A stretch of 55,109 nucleotides of DNA from a virus, in IMG/VR virus record IMGVR_UViG_3300027782_000109, positions 1 through 55,109 of that record; one strand, 5' to 3'. The position numbers were made by a program, and so were the translations under genes. The notes below the pieces were generated by a model, which searched no databases, was not told the origin of the DNA, and was given only the letters and a program-made list of their open reading frames with translations. Each line of letters begins with the position of its first letter. Within the stretch, counting starts at the first letter, position 1. Shown here piece by piece: positions 43,076-51,847 of the stretch.

Positions 43076-43429
43076 ATGTCAGAAAAAAGAGAGAACCTGC
43101 CACCAACGTTCTACCATCATAAGCCCATAAAAAGGTTTTATCTTGATGGGATCATTCACGATGATTCCATGATCGGCAGACTCAAAGTAGAATACATAAG
43201 ATTGTTAGTCTCAGAAATGAAACTAAGCGGGTATGTGCCAAGGATTGACCTTGACCCAGACTTCACAATAAGATATAATAGTAACAAGAACTTTTACGAA
43301 TTTGAATTATCGATACAGGCAGTTTACGCAGGGAAGAGGAAAAGCGAATGGATAGCAGGTATAGACGGAACCAATCCAATCTTTATACCGCAGACCAAGT
43401 CCGAAGAGTCCTTACAGGATCGGGTATAG
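43076..43429 (+). CDS. Hypothetical protein between helicase and primase
   Basis: This gene encodes 117 residues. It is beta-rich in the second half (DFTIRYNSNKNFYEFELSIQ) and has a helical segment with MIGRLKVEYIRLLV. I do not recognise a family with confidence; similar small proteins are placed in actinophage replication operons. It overlaps the primase gene by 82 bases in another frame, an unusually long overlap here, and appears leaderless. Confidence 0.6.
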   Translation: MSEKRENLPPTFYHHKPIKRFYLDGIIHDDSMIGRLKVEYIRLLVSEMKLSGYVPRIDLDPDFTIRYNSNKNFYEFELSIQAVYAGKRKSEWIAGIDGTNPIFIPQTKSEESLQDRV

Positions 43430-44292
43430 ACATTGAGTCTGACTTGTCAGATAACTATATAATTTTTTGTCCCTTCCATAATAATCACAGAACCCCAGCA
43501 GGAGAAGTACACAAGTTAAACGGTTTGTTCTTTTGTTTCTCTTGCCAAAAGACAGCAGACCTTGTAGAGTTAATTATGCATACTTCTGGCAGAACTTATT
43601 TTGAAGGAGCCAGGTACATCAAGTCAAAAGAAAAGTTAAGCAATCTTGTTGATGATATTAATAAGAGCCTTGTGGTAGAAGAAGAGTTTAAACAGTTTGA
43701 CATTGACATACTAAAAAGACTTTATAACAATTTACTTTTGCTAGATAGGCCAAAGAATTATTTTAAATCAAGACATATTGAGGTGCAGTCTTGGTCAAAA
43801 TTTTCTTTAGGTTATTCAGATAAGCAGGATATGGTAACCGTTCCAGTACACAGTCCAGATGGAATTGCAATTGGGTTTGTTGGTAGGTCTATTGAAGGAA
43901 AAGATTTTAAGAATACTCCAGGTCTTCCAAAGAGCAAGACACTTTTTAACTTGCACAGAGTTAAGAAATCTGATAGAGTGTATGTAGTGGAATCATCATT
44001 TGATGCAATTAGGCTTGACCAGGTAGGTCTACCAGCCGTTGCAACCCTAGGGGCAAATGTATCAAGTTCACAAATAGAATTGCTTCAAAAGTATTTCAAT
44101 AACATTATTGTTATTGCTGATAATGATGAGGCAGGAGGAAACATGAAAGATAGAATAGTTGAAAAACTTTCTTCTCGTGTTTCTGTTATTAAACTAAATA
44201 ATGAGTATAAGGATATTGGTGACATGCCAGATGAAGAACTTAAGAACTTGGAGTTCCAGTTTGACAAATCTATATCACTTATGCTAAACTAA
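43348..44292 (+). CDS. DnaG-type primase
   Basis: This gene encodes 314 residues. The N-terminal zinc-binding domain has C41, H44, C63 and C66 (CPFH...CFSC), and the C-terminal half is a Toprim domain with E215 (VVESSFD) and D258-N-D260 (ADNDEAG). It makes RNA primers on the lagging strand. It is shorter than bacterial DnaG (about 600 residues) and lacks the helicase-binding C-terminal domain, so it probably relies on other contacts with the phage helicase. AAGAGG lies upstream of the ATG. The long overlap with the preceding gene is supported by this start being needed to include the full zinc domain. Confidence 0.9.
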   Translation: MDSRYRRNQSNLYTADQVRRVLTGSGIDIESDLSDNYIIFCPFHNNHRTPAGEVHKLNGLFFCFSCQKTADLVELIMHTSGRTYFEGARYIKSKEKLSNLVDDINKSLVVEEEFKQFDIDILKRLYNNLLLLDRPKNYFKSRHIEVQSWSKFSLGYSDKQDMVTVPVHSPDGIAIGFVGRSIEGKDFKNTPGLPKSKTLFNLHRVKKSDRVYVVESSFDAIRLDQVGLPAVATLGANVSSSQIELLQKYFNNIIVIADNDEAGGNMKDRIVEKLSSRVSVIKLNNEYKDIGDMPDEELKNLEFQFDKSISLMLN

Positions 44293-44316
44293 TATAACAA
44301 ACAAAGGAGAAATAAT

Positions 44317-44973
44317 ATGAGCGTAGTAAAGGGACTCAAAAACATTAATGCCCTGCTCGACAAGCCAAAGTATGAAAACGACGGGCCAAAGTTAAAGTGG
44401 CTAAAACTAGCAGACGGTCAGTCTGTAAAGATCCGATTCATTGAAGAACTCGATGAGGATTCTGCAAACTATAATGAAAAGCGTGGATTAGCACTTGTTG
44501 TTAAAGAGCACGTAAATCCAAAGGACTACAAGCGCAAGGCTGTAGACACACTGGAATCTGAAGGCCGTGACTGGGCAGAAGAAATGCACCGCAAGGATCC
44601 AAAAGCAGGTTGGCGTGGTCGCCTTCGCTTCTATTGCAACGTATTAGTTGACGATGGAATTGAAGCACCGTATGTTGCAATCTGGTCAATGGGTATCAGC
44701 AAGCAGTCATCATTCAATACAATTCGTGAGTATGCACTAGAAACAGGTAGCATCTCAAACGTACTGTGGAAGTTAAAGCGTAATGGTCAGGGTACTGAAA
44801 CTAATTACACACTTATTCCATCAGCACCAGACAAGGAACCATTTGATTGGAAGGCAATTGAGCCTTATCCTCTTGAGTCAGCACTTAAGAAGATTCCTTA
44901 TGCCGAGCAAGAAGCATACTATTTGGGCTTTGATGGTCCATCTGTAACTTCATCTACCAACGCAGATTGGTAA
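44317..44973 (+). CDS. Putative single-stranded DNA-binding protein
   Basis: This gene encodes 218 residues with a strong AAAGGAG ribosome site. Residues of about 25-165 have the pattern of a phage OB-fold SSB (KLKWLKLADGQSVKIRFI, then GRLRFYCNVLVDDG). Basic and aromatic residues in the middle could contact DNA. It lacks the acidic tail of bacterial SSB and ends in Thr/Ser/Asn/Asp/Trp. Its place between primase and DNA polymerase supports the call. An unrelated OB-fold role is possible. Confidence 0.65.
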   Translation: MSVVKGLKNINALLDKPKYENDGPKLKWLKLADGQSVKIRFIEELDEDSANYNEKRGLALVVKEHVNPKDYKRKAVDTLESEGRDWAEEMHRKDPKAGWRGRLRFYCNVLVDDGIEAPYVAIWSMGISKQSSFNTIREYALETGSISNVLWKLKRNGQGTETNYTLIPSAPDKEPFDWKAIEPYPLESALKKIPYAEQEAYYLGFDGPSVTSSTNADW

Positions 44974-44974
44974 T

Positions 44975-47900
44975 ATGAATTACGTAGGCTTACATGTCCA
45001 TACCCATTTTAGTTTATTTGATGGGATTGCTACTCCAGAAGAATACGTGAACCGTGCAGTTGAGTTAGGGATGCCAGCAATTGCCATCACTGACCACGGT
45101 ACTTTATCTGGGCATAGGGAACTGCACCGTATTGCAAAAGCAAATGGCATTAAGCCAATTCTAGGTCTAGAAGGATACATGTGTGCAGACATATCTGATA
45201 CAAGAGATAAGTCTGAAAGAGAAGGTCAACAAGATCTTGTCTACAATCACATTATCCTTCTAGCCAAGAATCAAATTGGTTTGGAAAATCTAAATAAGAT
45301 CAGTGAGTTATCTTGGACAGATGGTTTCTTTAAGAAGCCACGATTTGATTTTACTATTTTGGAAAAATATAAAGAAGGAATTATCGTAACCTCTGCATGC
45401 CCAAGCAGCGTACTTGTAAAGGCATTAGAAGAAGAAGAGTTCGCTCTTGCCAAGAAGTATATCTCTTGGTTCAAGGAACGCTTTGAAGATGACTACTATA
45501 TTGAAGTCATGCCTCACAATGAAGCACACATTAATAAATATTTAATTGAACTTGCAGATGAGTTCGGCATTAAGGTTGTTGTAACACCAGATTGCCATCA
45601 TGTTGATTCATCTCAAAAAGAAGTTCAAGAGTTTAAGTTGCTTATGAACACACACGGCAAGTTTGTAAAAGATACAACATACGAAAAGTCAAAGAAAAAA
45701 GGCAACATGATGGAACGCCTTGACTACCTATATGGCGAAGATCGTCAGATAACATTTAATAAGTTTGATATCCACCTGCTATCTTACGAAGAGATTAAAG
45801 CATCCATGGAATCGCAGGGTATTGATCGACCAGACATCTATTCAAACACAATCCTATTAGCAGAGACAGTAGGAGACTATGGCATCCAAGAAGGACTAAA
45901 CCTACTACCAGTCCAGTACAAGAGTCCTGATAAGGAACTTGCAAAGGCTGCGCTAGAAGGTTTGGCAGAGCGTGGTTTGTCAGAAAACCAAGAGTATCTT
46001 GATAGGCTTGATGAAGAGTTAAAGATTATTAAAGATAAGAAGTTTGCTCCATACTTCCTTGTTGTAAGTAACATGATCAACTGGGCAAAGAAGGAAGAGA
46101 TTATGGTAGGTCCAGGTCGTGGTTCTTCTGCTGGTTCTCTTGTTTGCTATGCACTAAAGATTACAGACATTGATCCTATTGAGCATAATCTTTTGTTCTT
46201 CCGTTTTATTAATCCAGAGCGTAATGACTTCCCAGATATTGATACAGATATTCAGGATACTCGTCGTGAAGAAGTAAAAGATTATCTTGTTAGACAGTAT
46301 CGACATGTTGCATCTATTGCTACCTTCCTTGAGTTTACTGGCAAGGGAATTGTTAGAGATGTTTCACGAGTATTAAACATTCCTCTGTCAGATGTTAATA
46401 AGGTTTTAAAGACTGTAGACTCATGGGATGATTTCTGTACATCGAAATCAACATACGAATTTCGTGAGAAGTATCCAGAAGTAGAAGTATACGGAGAGCA
46501 ACTTCGTGGTCGTATTCGTGGTACAGGTATTCACGCAGCAGGTGTAGTAACAAGTAAAGAACCAATCTTCAGATACGCACCACTCGAAACAAGATCCGCT
46601 ACTGGTTCTGATGAAAGAATTCCTGTTGTAGGTGTTGACATGGAAGAAGCCGAAAGAATTGGTTTAATTAAGATTGACGCTTTGGGTCTTAAGACTTTAT
46701 CTGTTCTTAAGAATACAATTGACATAATTAAAGAGCGAGATGGAAAGAAGATTGACCTTCTTAAGATCAAAATGGATGATGCAAATGTTTATCAGATGTT
46801 ATCAGATGGTTATACAAAGGGTGTGTTCCAGTGTGAAGCAGCACCATATACAAACCTTCTTGTTAAGATGGGAGTTAAGAACCTAAATGAACTTGCTGCA
46901 TCAAATGCTCTAGTTCGTCCAGGTGCAATGAATACTATTGGAAAAGACTATGTTGATCGTAAACATGGTCGTCAAAATATATCTTATACACACCAAGTAC
47001 TAAAGGAATTTACGGAGGACACTTATGGCTGTATTCTTTACCAGGAACAAGTTATGCAAGCATGCGTACACCTTGGCGGTATGTCCATGTCGGAAGCAGA
47101 CAAAGTTAGAAAGATCATTGGAAAGAAAAAAGATGCTAAAGAATTTGATCAGTTTAAAGAGAAGTTCGTAGAAGGTGCATCAAAGTTTATTGCTCCCAAC
47201 GCTGCTCGTGATCTATGGCATGACTTTGAGGCTCACGCAGGGTACTCATTTAACAAGTCACACGCAGTAGCATACTCAACGCTATCCTATTGGACAGCAT
47301 GGCTAAAGTATTATTACCCACTTGAGTTTATGTACTCAGTGTTAAAAAATGAAAAGGATAAAGATGCAAGAACTGAATACCTTATTGAAGCAAAAAGAAT
47401 GGGCATTAGCGTTAAGTTACCTCACATTAACGATTCGGATATTGATTTTAAAATTGAGGGTAAAGGCATTCGGTTTGGACTCAGTGCTATCAAGTTCATA
47501 TCTGACAAAATTGGTGAACGATACATATCGGCACGACCATTTAGTTCGTACAAAGAACTTGAAGAGTTTACATTTACCAAGGGTAACGGAGTAAATAGCC
47601 GTGCTCTTCAAGCGCTAAGAGCAATTGGGGCAGCAACATTTAATGATAATCCTAGAAATGATCAGGAGATTAAAGAGAACCTTTATGAGTATCTAAACCT
47701 TCCAGAGTTTAATATTACAATCCCTTCTCACTACTATGCATTTATTCAGGACATTGTTGACTTTGAAGAAAAAGGATCATACATTTTTATGGGTATGGTA
47801 AAATCAATTAAGCGAGGAACAGGATGGTCACGAGTTGAAGTTTTGGACAAAACTGGCAGTGTCGGTATATTTGACGATGAAAATACAACTATTGAGACGG

Positions 47901-48250
47901 GTCGTTCTTATCTTATCTTGTGTAATGATAACAGGATTGTATCTTTCATACCGTCTGACGAAATAAAAGAATCGTCTCATGCTCTTGTAAAGTTCTTAAG
48001 TTACAAGCAGTTGCCATACAAAGATGATGAAATGTTTGTAGTTTCTTTTAAACCAAGAATTACAAAGACAGGAAAGAAGATGGCATCTCTTACCCTTGCA
48101 GACACAAGCAGAGACCTACATTCTATTACAGTTTTCCCTACATCTTTTGCAAAGGCGTATATGCATATTGAAGAAGGAAAATCCTACAAGTTTGATTTTG
48201 GCAAGACTAAAGACGGAACCGTAACATTGGAGGATGTACATGTCAGTTAG
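44975..48250 (+). CDS. dnaE: DNA polymerase III alpha subunit (DnaE type)
   Basis: This gene encodes 1091 residues, close to bacterial DnaE length. The PHP domain begins at HVHTH (7-11), typical of a DnaE PHP domain that may proofread. The C-family polymerase has GPGRGSSAGSL near 380 and the active-site aspartates D423 and D425 in PDIDTD, with D568 in LIKIDALGL as the third. Fingers, helix-hairpin-helix and an OB-like domain (residues of about 940-1010) follow. It is the replicative polymerase of the phage, used instead of the A- or B-family enzymes common in phages. A clamp-binding motif at the C-terminus was not seen, so whether it uses a host clamp is open. It starts 2 bases after the SSB stop. 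Confidence 0.95.
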   Translation: MNYVGLHVHTHFSLFDGIATPEEYVNRAVELGMPAIAITDHGTLSGHRELHRIAKANGIKPILGLEGYMCADISDTRDKSEREGQQDLVYNHIILLAKNQIGLENLNKISELSWTDGFFKKPRFDFTILEKYKEGIIVTSACPSSVLVKALEEEEFALAKKYISWFKERFEDDYYIEVMPHNEAHINKYLIELADEFGIKVVVTPDCHHVDSSQKEVQEFKLLMNTHGKFVKDTTYEKSKKKGNMMERLDYLYGEDRQITFNKFDIHLLSYEEIKASMESQGIDRPDIYSNTILLAETVGDYGIQEGLNLLPVQYKSPDKELAKAALEGLAERGLSENQEYLDRLDEELKIIKDKKFAPYFLVVSNMINWAKKEEIMVGPGRGSSAGSLVCYALKITDIDPIEHNLLFFRFINPERNDFPDIDTDIQDTRREEVKDYLVRQYRHVASIATFLEFTGKGIVRDVSRVLNIPLSDVNKVLKTVDSWDDFCTSKSTYEFREKYPEVEVYGEQLRGRIRGTGIHAAGVVTSKEPIFRYAPLETRSATGSDERIPVVGVDMEEAERIGLIKIDALGLKTLSVLKNTIDIIKERDGKKIDLLKIKMDDANVYQMLSDGYTKGVFQCEAAPYTNLLVKMGVKNLNELAASNALVRPGAMNTIGKDYVDRKHGRQNISYTHQVLKEFTEDTYGCILYQEQVMQACVHLGGMSMSEADKVRKIIGKKKDAKEFDQFKEKFVEGASKFIAPNAARDLWHDFEAHAGYSFNKSHAVAYSTLSYWTAWLKYYYPLEFMYSVLKNEKDKDARTEYLIEAKRMGISVKLPHINDSDIDFKIEGKGIRFGLSAIKFISDKIGERYISARPFSSYKELEEFTFTKGNGVNSRALQALRAIGAATFNDNPRNDQEIKENLYEYLNLPEFNITIPSHYYAFIQDIVDFEEKGSYIFMGMVKSIKRGTGWSRVEVLDKTGSVGIFDDENTTIETGRSYLILCNDNRIVSFIPSDEIKESSHALVKFLSYKQLPYKDDEMFVVSFKPRITKTGKKMASLTLADTSRDLHSITVFPTSFAKAYMHIEEGKSYKFDFGKTKDGTVTLEDVHVS

Positions 48251-49250
48251 TATAGAAGAAGCGTTAGCACAACTTGATCCTAAGTTAAGGAAAAGACTTG
48301 GAAGCGGAGTTGGTATTAACTATGAGTACCAGGCAACCCCTAGTTTTGGTTTAAACCGTGCTTTAGGTGGAGGCCTACCCTACGGAAGACAAGTTCTTAT
48401 CTGGGGCTCCAAGTCCTCTGCAAAGTCTTCTATGTGCCTTCAGATGATTGCTCTAGCCCAAGCCGAAGGTAAACTATGTGCATGGATTGATTCAGAAATG
48501 TCATACTCAGAAGAATGGGCTAGAACTCTTGGGGTAGATCCAGAAAAACTAATCTACTCACAAGCAAGAACTATTAGTGACATGGTAGACGTAGGCGTTG
48601 GATTAATGAATGCAGGCGTTGACTTAATCGTGGTAGACTCTATTACATCAATGCTTCCAGCAATCTATTTTGAAAAAGATACAGATGAAATGAAAGCATT
48701 AGAAAACACTAAACAGATTGGAGCCGAATCCCGTGACTTTAGTAACGCATGGAAAATGCTTAATTATGCTAACAACAAGGTTAAGCCTACTCTTCTTGTT
48801 CTTATTTCCCAGTCTCGCAATAATATTAATGCTATGTATACTAGCCAGCAGCCTTCTGGCGGTCAGGCTACTAAGTTTTATTCTTCTTGCATTGTTAAGT
48901 TATTTAGTTCCGAGTCCGACAATCAAGCGATTAAAGGAAAAATTAAGGTAGGAGATAAATTAATTGAAGAAAAAATTGGTAGAACTATTAAGTGGGAACT
49001 ACAGTTCTCAAAAACCTCTCCAGGGTTTCAATCTGGCGAGTATGATTTTTATTTTAGAGGTGATGATATTGGTCTTGACACCATCGGCGATCTTGTTACT
49101 ACTGCTGAACTAAACGGTATTGTAGAGCGAACAGGTGCTTGGTACATCCTTCCTGATGGATCAAAAGTCCAAGGCAAAGAAGCATTTGTTAATAGAGTGC
49201 GAGAGGATCTTGACTTGCAAGAATCAATCAAGGCTAAACTGAATGGCTAA
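48240..49250 (+). CDS. recA: RecA-like recombinase
   Basis: This gene encodes 336 residues from ATG 48240, which is six bases after GGAGG. An in-frame ATG two codons earlier touches the GGAGG and is not usable in the normal way. It has the RecA core: a P-loop at 56-63 (GSKSSAKS), a following Glu-rich strand (AWIDSEMS), Walker B (LIVVDSITSML) and loop 2 near QSRNNINAMYTSQQPSGG. It promotes strand exchange and repair. The P-loop has Ala where Gly normally precedes the Lys (GxxxxGKT), which is unusual. The start overlaps the end of dnaE, so the two genes are coupled. Confidence 0.92.
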   Translation: MSVSIEEALAQLDPKLRKRLGSGVGINYEYQATPSFGLNRALGGGLPYGRQVLIWGSKSSAKSSMCLQMIALAQAEGKLCAWIDSEMSYSEEWARTLGVDPEKLIYSQARTISDMVDVGVGLMNAGVDLIVVDSITSMLPAIYFEKDTDEMKALENTKQIGAESRDFSNAWKMLNYANNKVKPTLLVLISQSRNNINAMYTSQQPSGGQATKFYSSCIVKLFSSESDNQAIKGKIKVGDKLIEEKIGRTIKWELQFSKTSPGFQSGEYDFYFRGDDIGLDTIGDLVTTAELNGIVERTGAWYILPDGSKVQGKEAFVNRVREDLDLQESIKAKLNG

Positions 49251-49419
49251 TTTTACTGTATATAAAGGCGAGTGGGTTTGTCATACATGCAAGACTATTG
49301 TGCCAACATTAAGATGCTATGCAGATGAAAAAATGTTAAGTTGGATGTGTAAAGATAAGCATTTGACAAAGGTTTATCTAGGAAGAAGAAAGAAGAGCGA
49401 CTTTGACGGAGAAGAGTGA
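49243..49419 (+). CDS. Small zinc-binding protein
   Basis: This gene encodes 58 residues and overlaps the end of recA by 8 bases. C13/C16 (CHTC), C25 and C36 can hold one zinc. The tail is basic (GRRKKS), fitting nucleic-acid binding. It is too short for a length-based gene search, but the start overlap, the intact metal ligands and the tight junction with the next gene support it. Function unknown. Confidence 0.6.
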   Translation: MANFTVYKGEWVCHTCKTIVPTLRCYADEKMLSWMCKDKHLTKVYLGRRKKSDFDGEE

Positions 49420-49684
49420 GTCTAAAAGAATAGGTGCTAAACAGCATAAGAACTCTGGAAGAAATACTCAAAAGGGCGACGCTTCTTGGAAAAACTTTGT
49501 TGTAGACTTTAAAGAGGTTGGAAAATCTTTTACATTAAATAAAGAGGTTTGGGCAAAGGCTACTACTGATGCCATGAAGAACGGAAAAGACCCAGCCATA
49601 GTAGTCGTAATGGGCGAGGGTAACTTTAAAGTAAGACTTGCTATAATTGAGATGAGCATATTAGAAGATCTAGTGGAGGAATAA
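49403..49684 (+). CDS. Putative Holliday-junction-resolvase-like PD-(D/E)xK nuclease
   Basis: This gene encodes 93 residues starting at TTG 49403, overlapping the preceding gene by 17 bases. The N-terminus is basic (KRIGAKQHKNSGR), followed by KGDASWKNFVVDFKEVGKS, in which D and FVVDFKE fit the E/D...DxK catalytic core of archaeal Hjc-type resolvases, and then a helix with VWAKATTDAMKNG. This pattern matches small phage resolvase-like proteins I recall. The catalytic residues can be proposed only from the sequence pattern, so the call stays tentative. Confidence 0.55.
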   Translation: MTEKSESKRIGAKQHKNSGRNTQKGDASWKNFVVDFKEVGKSFTLNKEVWAKATTDAMKNGKDPAIVVVMGEGNFKVRLAIIEMSILEDLVEE

Positions 49685-49989
49685 TGGAACAGCAACAAAC
49701 AACGATAGAAATGGTCAATGGTTTGGCAGAGATAGCGGACTATATGCAGGATGAGGAGTTGACAACTGCCTTAACATTCATTGCTAAGATTATTATAAAG
49801 CCAGACATTCCTTTGAATGTAGCACATATAGAGATTGTAAGGCTTCAAGCAATTGCAGCAAAGATGGCTTTTAAAGCAACTTGGATGGCAAATGTGGACA
49901 AGTCAGATAGAGGCAAAAAGAATCTTTATTATACGGCAGCAGAGTCGTTAAATAACTTGGTGTCTGCACTAAAGTACATAACCCGATAA
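49684..49989 (+). CDS. Hypothetical small helical protein
   Basis: This gene encodes 101 residues. It is helical throughout, with LAEIADYMQDEELTTALTFI in the first half and a conserved-looking LNNLVSALKYITR end. GGAGGAATA precedes the ATG. I do not recognise the family. It sits between a resolvase-like nuclease and the exonuclease gene, so it might be an accessory factor in recombination, which is inference from position. Confidence 0.55.
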   Translation: MEQQQTTIEMVNGLAEIADYMQDEELTTALTFIAKIIIKPDIPLNVAHIEIVRLQAIAAKMAFKATWMANVDKSDRGKKNLYYTAAESLNNLVSALKYITR

Positions 49990-49991
49990 TC

Positions 49992-50000
49992 TGCTATACT
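49992..50000 (+). promoter_or_regulatory. Extended -10 promoter (TGCTATACT)
   Basis: TG-C-TATACT at 49992-50000 precedes the exonuclease gene by 20 bases. A second TATACT overlaps at 50001-50006. The leader has only a weak purine-rich ribosome site (GAAACGAGAA). Confidence 0.6.
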
Positions 50001-50020
50001 TATACTAATAGAAACGAGAA

Positions 50021-50839
50021 ATGATGACGAAGAATTTATTGCATACGGTAATGATAAAGCCAGAAGAAAAGCCAATTCACCCCATCGATATTGCTGGGCT
50101 TGAGGCAAAGATTAAAGAAGGCTATACGATTACTCGTGTAGATAAGCATACAACAAAGAAGACTTTTGCTCCATCAACTATTGCCTACGGGCATGGTGAG
50201 TGTGCTCGATACTGGTACCTTGCTTTTGATGGGCAGATGTTCGAAGATAATGCAGATGCTTATAGCGCAGCCAATATGACTGCAGGAACTCTATCACATG
50301 CAAGAATTCAAAACGCAATGCTAAACGCTGGAATAGCAAAAGTTTATCGTGATGAAAATAACGAAGCCACCACAGAGTTCAAGATTACAAATCAAGATCC
50401 TCCTATCTTTGGATATGGAGATGTCATGTTTGATTGGCAAGGCCAAGAACTCATTGGTGAAATTAAAACAATGATGAACGAAGGGTTTGAATATAGAAAG
50501 GCATCAGGCAAGGCCAAGACTGGTCACTTAATGCAGTTGCTTATCTATATGAAGATCTTAAAGAGACCAGTTGGTGTAATGATTTATGAAAATAAAAATA
50601 ATCATGAACTCCTTTTGATCCCTGTAGATGTAAACGATCATTACCGTCGGTGGGTAGACCAGGCATTTGATTGGATGAGACTAGTTAGAAAGACATGGGA
50701 AGATAGAACCCTGCCAAACAAAAACTATAGATCAAACTCCAAGATATGCAAGTCATGCCCAATTAAAAAAGCATGTGAGTCTGCAGGTCCAGGCGTGTTA
50801 AAAATAGCACCCTTGGAGATTCTCGGTGAACAATTGTAA
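50021..50839 (+). CDS. Cas4/RecB-like exonuclease (PD-(D/E)xK, iron-sulfur type)
   Basis: This gene encodes 272 residues. Nuclease motifs are H93 (LSHARIQ), D134 (GYGDVMFD), E147-x-K149 (GEIKT) and Q172 (LMQLLIY). Cysteines at 61 and at 243, 246 and 252 (CKSC..KKAC) match the [4Fe-4S] ligands of Cas4/AddB-type nucleases. It probably resects DNA ends for RecA-mediated recombination. There is no CRISPR array near it, so an adaptation role is not supported. MMTKN gives a choice between two adjacent ATGs. It overlaps the next gene by 14 bases. Confidence 0.85.
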   Translation: MMTKNLLHTVMIKPEEKPIHPIDIAGLEAKIKEGYTITRVDKHTTKKTFAPSTIAYGHGECARYWYLAFDGQMFEDNADAYSAANMTAGTLSHARIQNAMLNAGIAKVYRDENNEATTEFKITNQDPPIFGYGDVMFDWQGQELIGEIKTMMNEGFEYRKASGKAKTGHLMQLLIYMKILKRPVGVMIYENKNNHELLLIPVDVNDHYRRWVDQAFDWMRLVRKTWEDRTLPNKNYRSNSKICKSCPIKKACESAGPGVLKIAPLEILGEQL

Positions 50840-51110
50840 ATGCTGCGACAACAACTTTGAGCCAACAGTATCCTATCAGATATACTGTTCTACAAACTGT
50901 AGAGACATCGCAACAAAAGAAAAGATTGCAGCAAGGTATCTTCAATCTAAAAGACAAAAAAGAAAAGGCAAGACAAGACTTTGTAAGTCCTGTTCTACAC
51001 CACTTTCTATATACAATGATGATCCAGTTTGCTCATCTTGCAGTGTAAACCCTGATGCAGTCCTTAAAGCAATAAAAGAAATAAAAGGAAAAATAAATGG
51101 TAAAAAATAA
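50826..51110 (+). CDS. Double zinc-ribbon protein
   Basis: This gene encodes 94 residues from GTG 50826. Two metal sites are evident: CxCC (4-7) with C21/C25, and C53/C56 (CKSC) with C69/C72 (CSSC). A Lys/Arg-rich linker (KRQKRKGKTR) lies between them. This is the build of a small DNA- or RNA-binding protein. The overlap with the exonuclease gene before it and the RuvC-like gene after it suggests a role in recombination or repair, unproven. Confidence 0.6.
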   Translation: MNNCKCCDNNFEPTVSYQIYCSTNCRDIATKEKIAARYLQSKRQKRKGKTRLCKSCSTPLSIYNDDPVCSSCSVNPDAVLKAIKEIKGKINGKK

Positions 51111-51687
51111 GTGGGGGCTAGAAATAAAACCACATAAAATTTGTGCTATTGACGCTAGTACTAACAGCCTTGCGTTTTCTTTGTTTGCTGGAGAAAACCT
51201 TGAGTCGGTTGGTAAGATTAGTTTTGAAGGAAACAATACCTACGAAAAGGTAATGGATGCAGGTAAAAAAGTAAAAGGATTTTTTGATATATACGGTGGA
51301 TTTGAAGCAATAATTATTGAGCACACTGTGTTTATGAATAGTCCAAAGACTGCTGCAGACCTTGCTTTAGTTCAGGGAGCAATCTTAGGTGCTGCTGGTC
51401 AAACTGGAACAAAAGTAATAGGAACTGTTTCACCAATTACTTGGCAAAACTACATAGGAAACAAAAAAATATCAAAGGATGAGCAATTGTTTATTCGCTC
51501 ACAACATCCTGGTAAATCAGTTTCTTGGTATAAGACCTATGAAAGAAACCTTCGTAAAGAAAGAACTATAAGATTTATTAATACAATTTATGATAGAACT
51601 ATTATTGATAACGACGTTGCCGATGCCTGTGGCATTGGGCACTGGGCTATAAAAAATTGGGGTAAAGCAATTGGAATTGACAAATAG
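51097..51687 (+). CDS. RuvC-like Holliday junction resolvase
   Basis: This gene encodes 196 residues. The RNase H-like fold has D19 (AIDAST), E75 (IIIEHT) and the final D173 and D176 (DNDVADACGIG), in the RuvC order. It would resolve four-way junctions before packaging. It overlaps the zinc-ribbon gene before it by 14 bases. Confidence 0.85.
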   Translation: MVKNKWGLEIKPHKICAIDASTNSLAFSLFAGENLESVGKISFEGNNTYEKVMDAGKKVKGFFDIYGGFEAIIIEHTVFMNSPKTAADLALVQGAILGAAGQTGTKVIGTVSPITWQNYIGNKKISKDEQLFIRSQHPGKSVSWYKTYERNLRKERTIRFINTIYDRTIIDNDVADACGIGHWAIKNWGKAIGIDK

Positions 51688-51691
51688 TATC

Positions 51692-51847
51692 ATGGCTGCT
51701 AAACTATATACATCAGAAGTCTTTATGCGTAAGAGATATCTTATGGATAAGAAGACCCCAGAAGAGATTGCAAAGGAGTGCGGAGTGAGTCTAGAGACTA
51801 TTTACGTATACCTTGCTAAGTTTGGATTAAGGAGATCAAAAAGATGA
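51692..51847 (+). CDS. Small helix-turn-helix protein
   Basis: This gene encodes 51 residues. The region PEEIAKECGVSLETIYVYLAKFG has the helix-turn-helix pattern (Ala-x-x-Cys-Gly-Val-Ser, then the recognition helix). It would bind DNA and could regulate the packaging or late region. It is followed by a gene overlapping its stop codon (ATGA). No clear ribosome site is seen. Confidence 0.65.
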   Translation: MAAKLYTSEVFMRKRYLMDKKTPEEIAKECGVSLETIYVYLAKFGLRRSKR

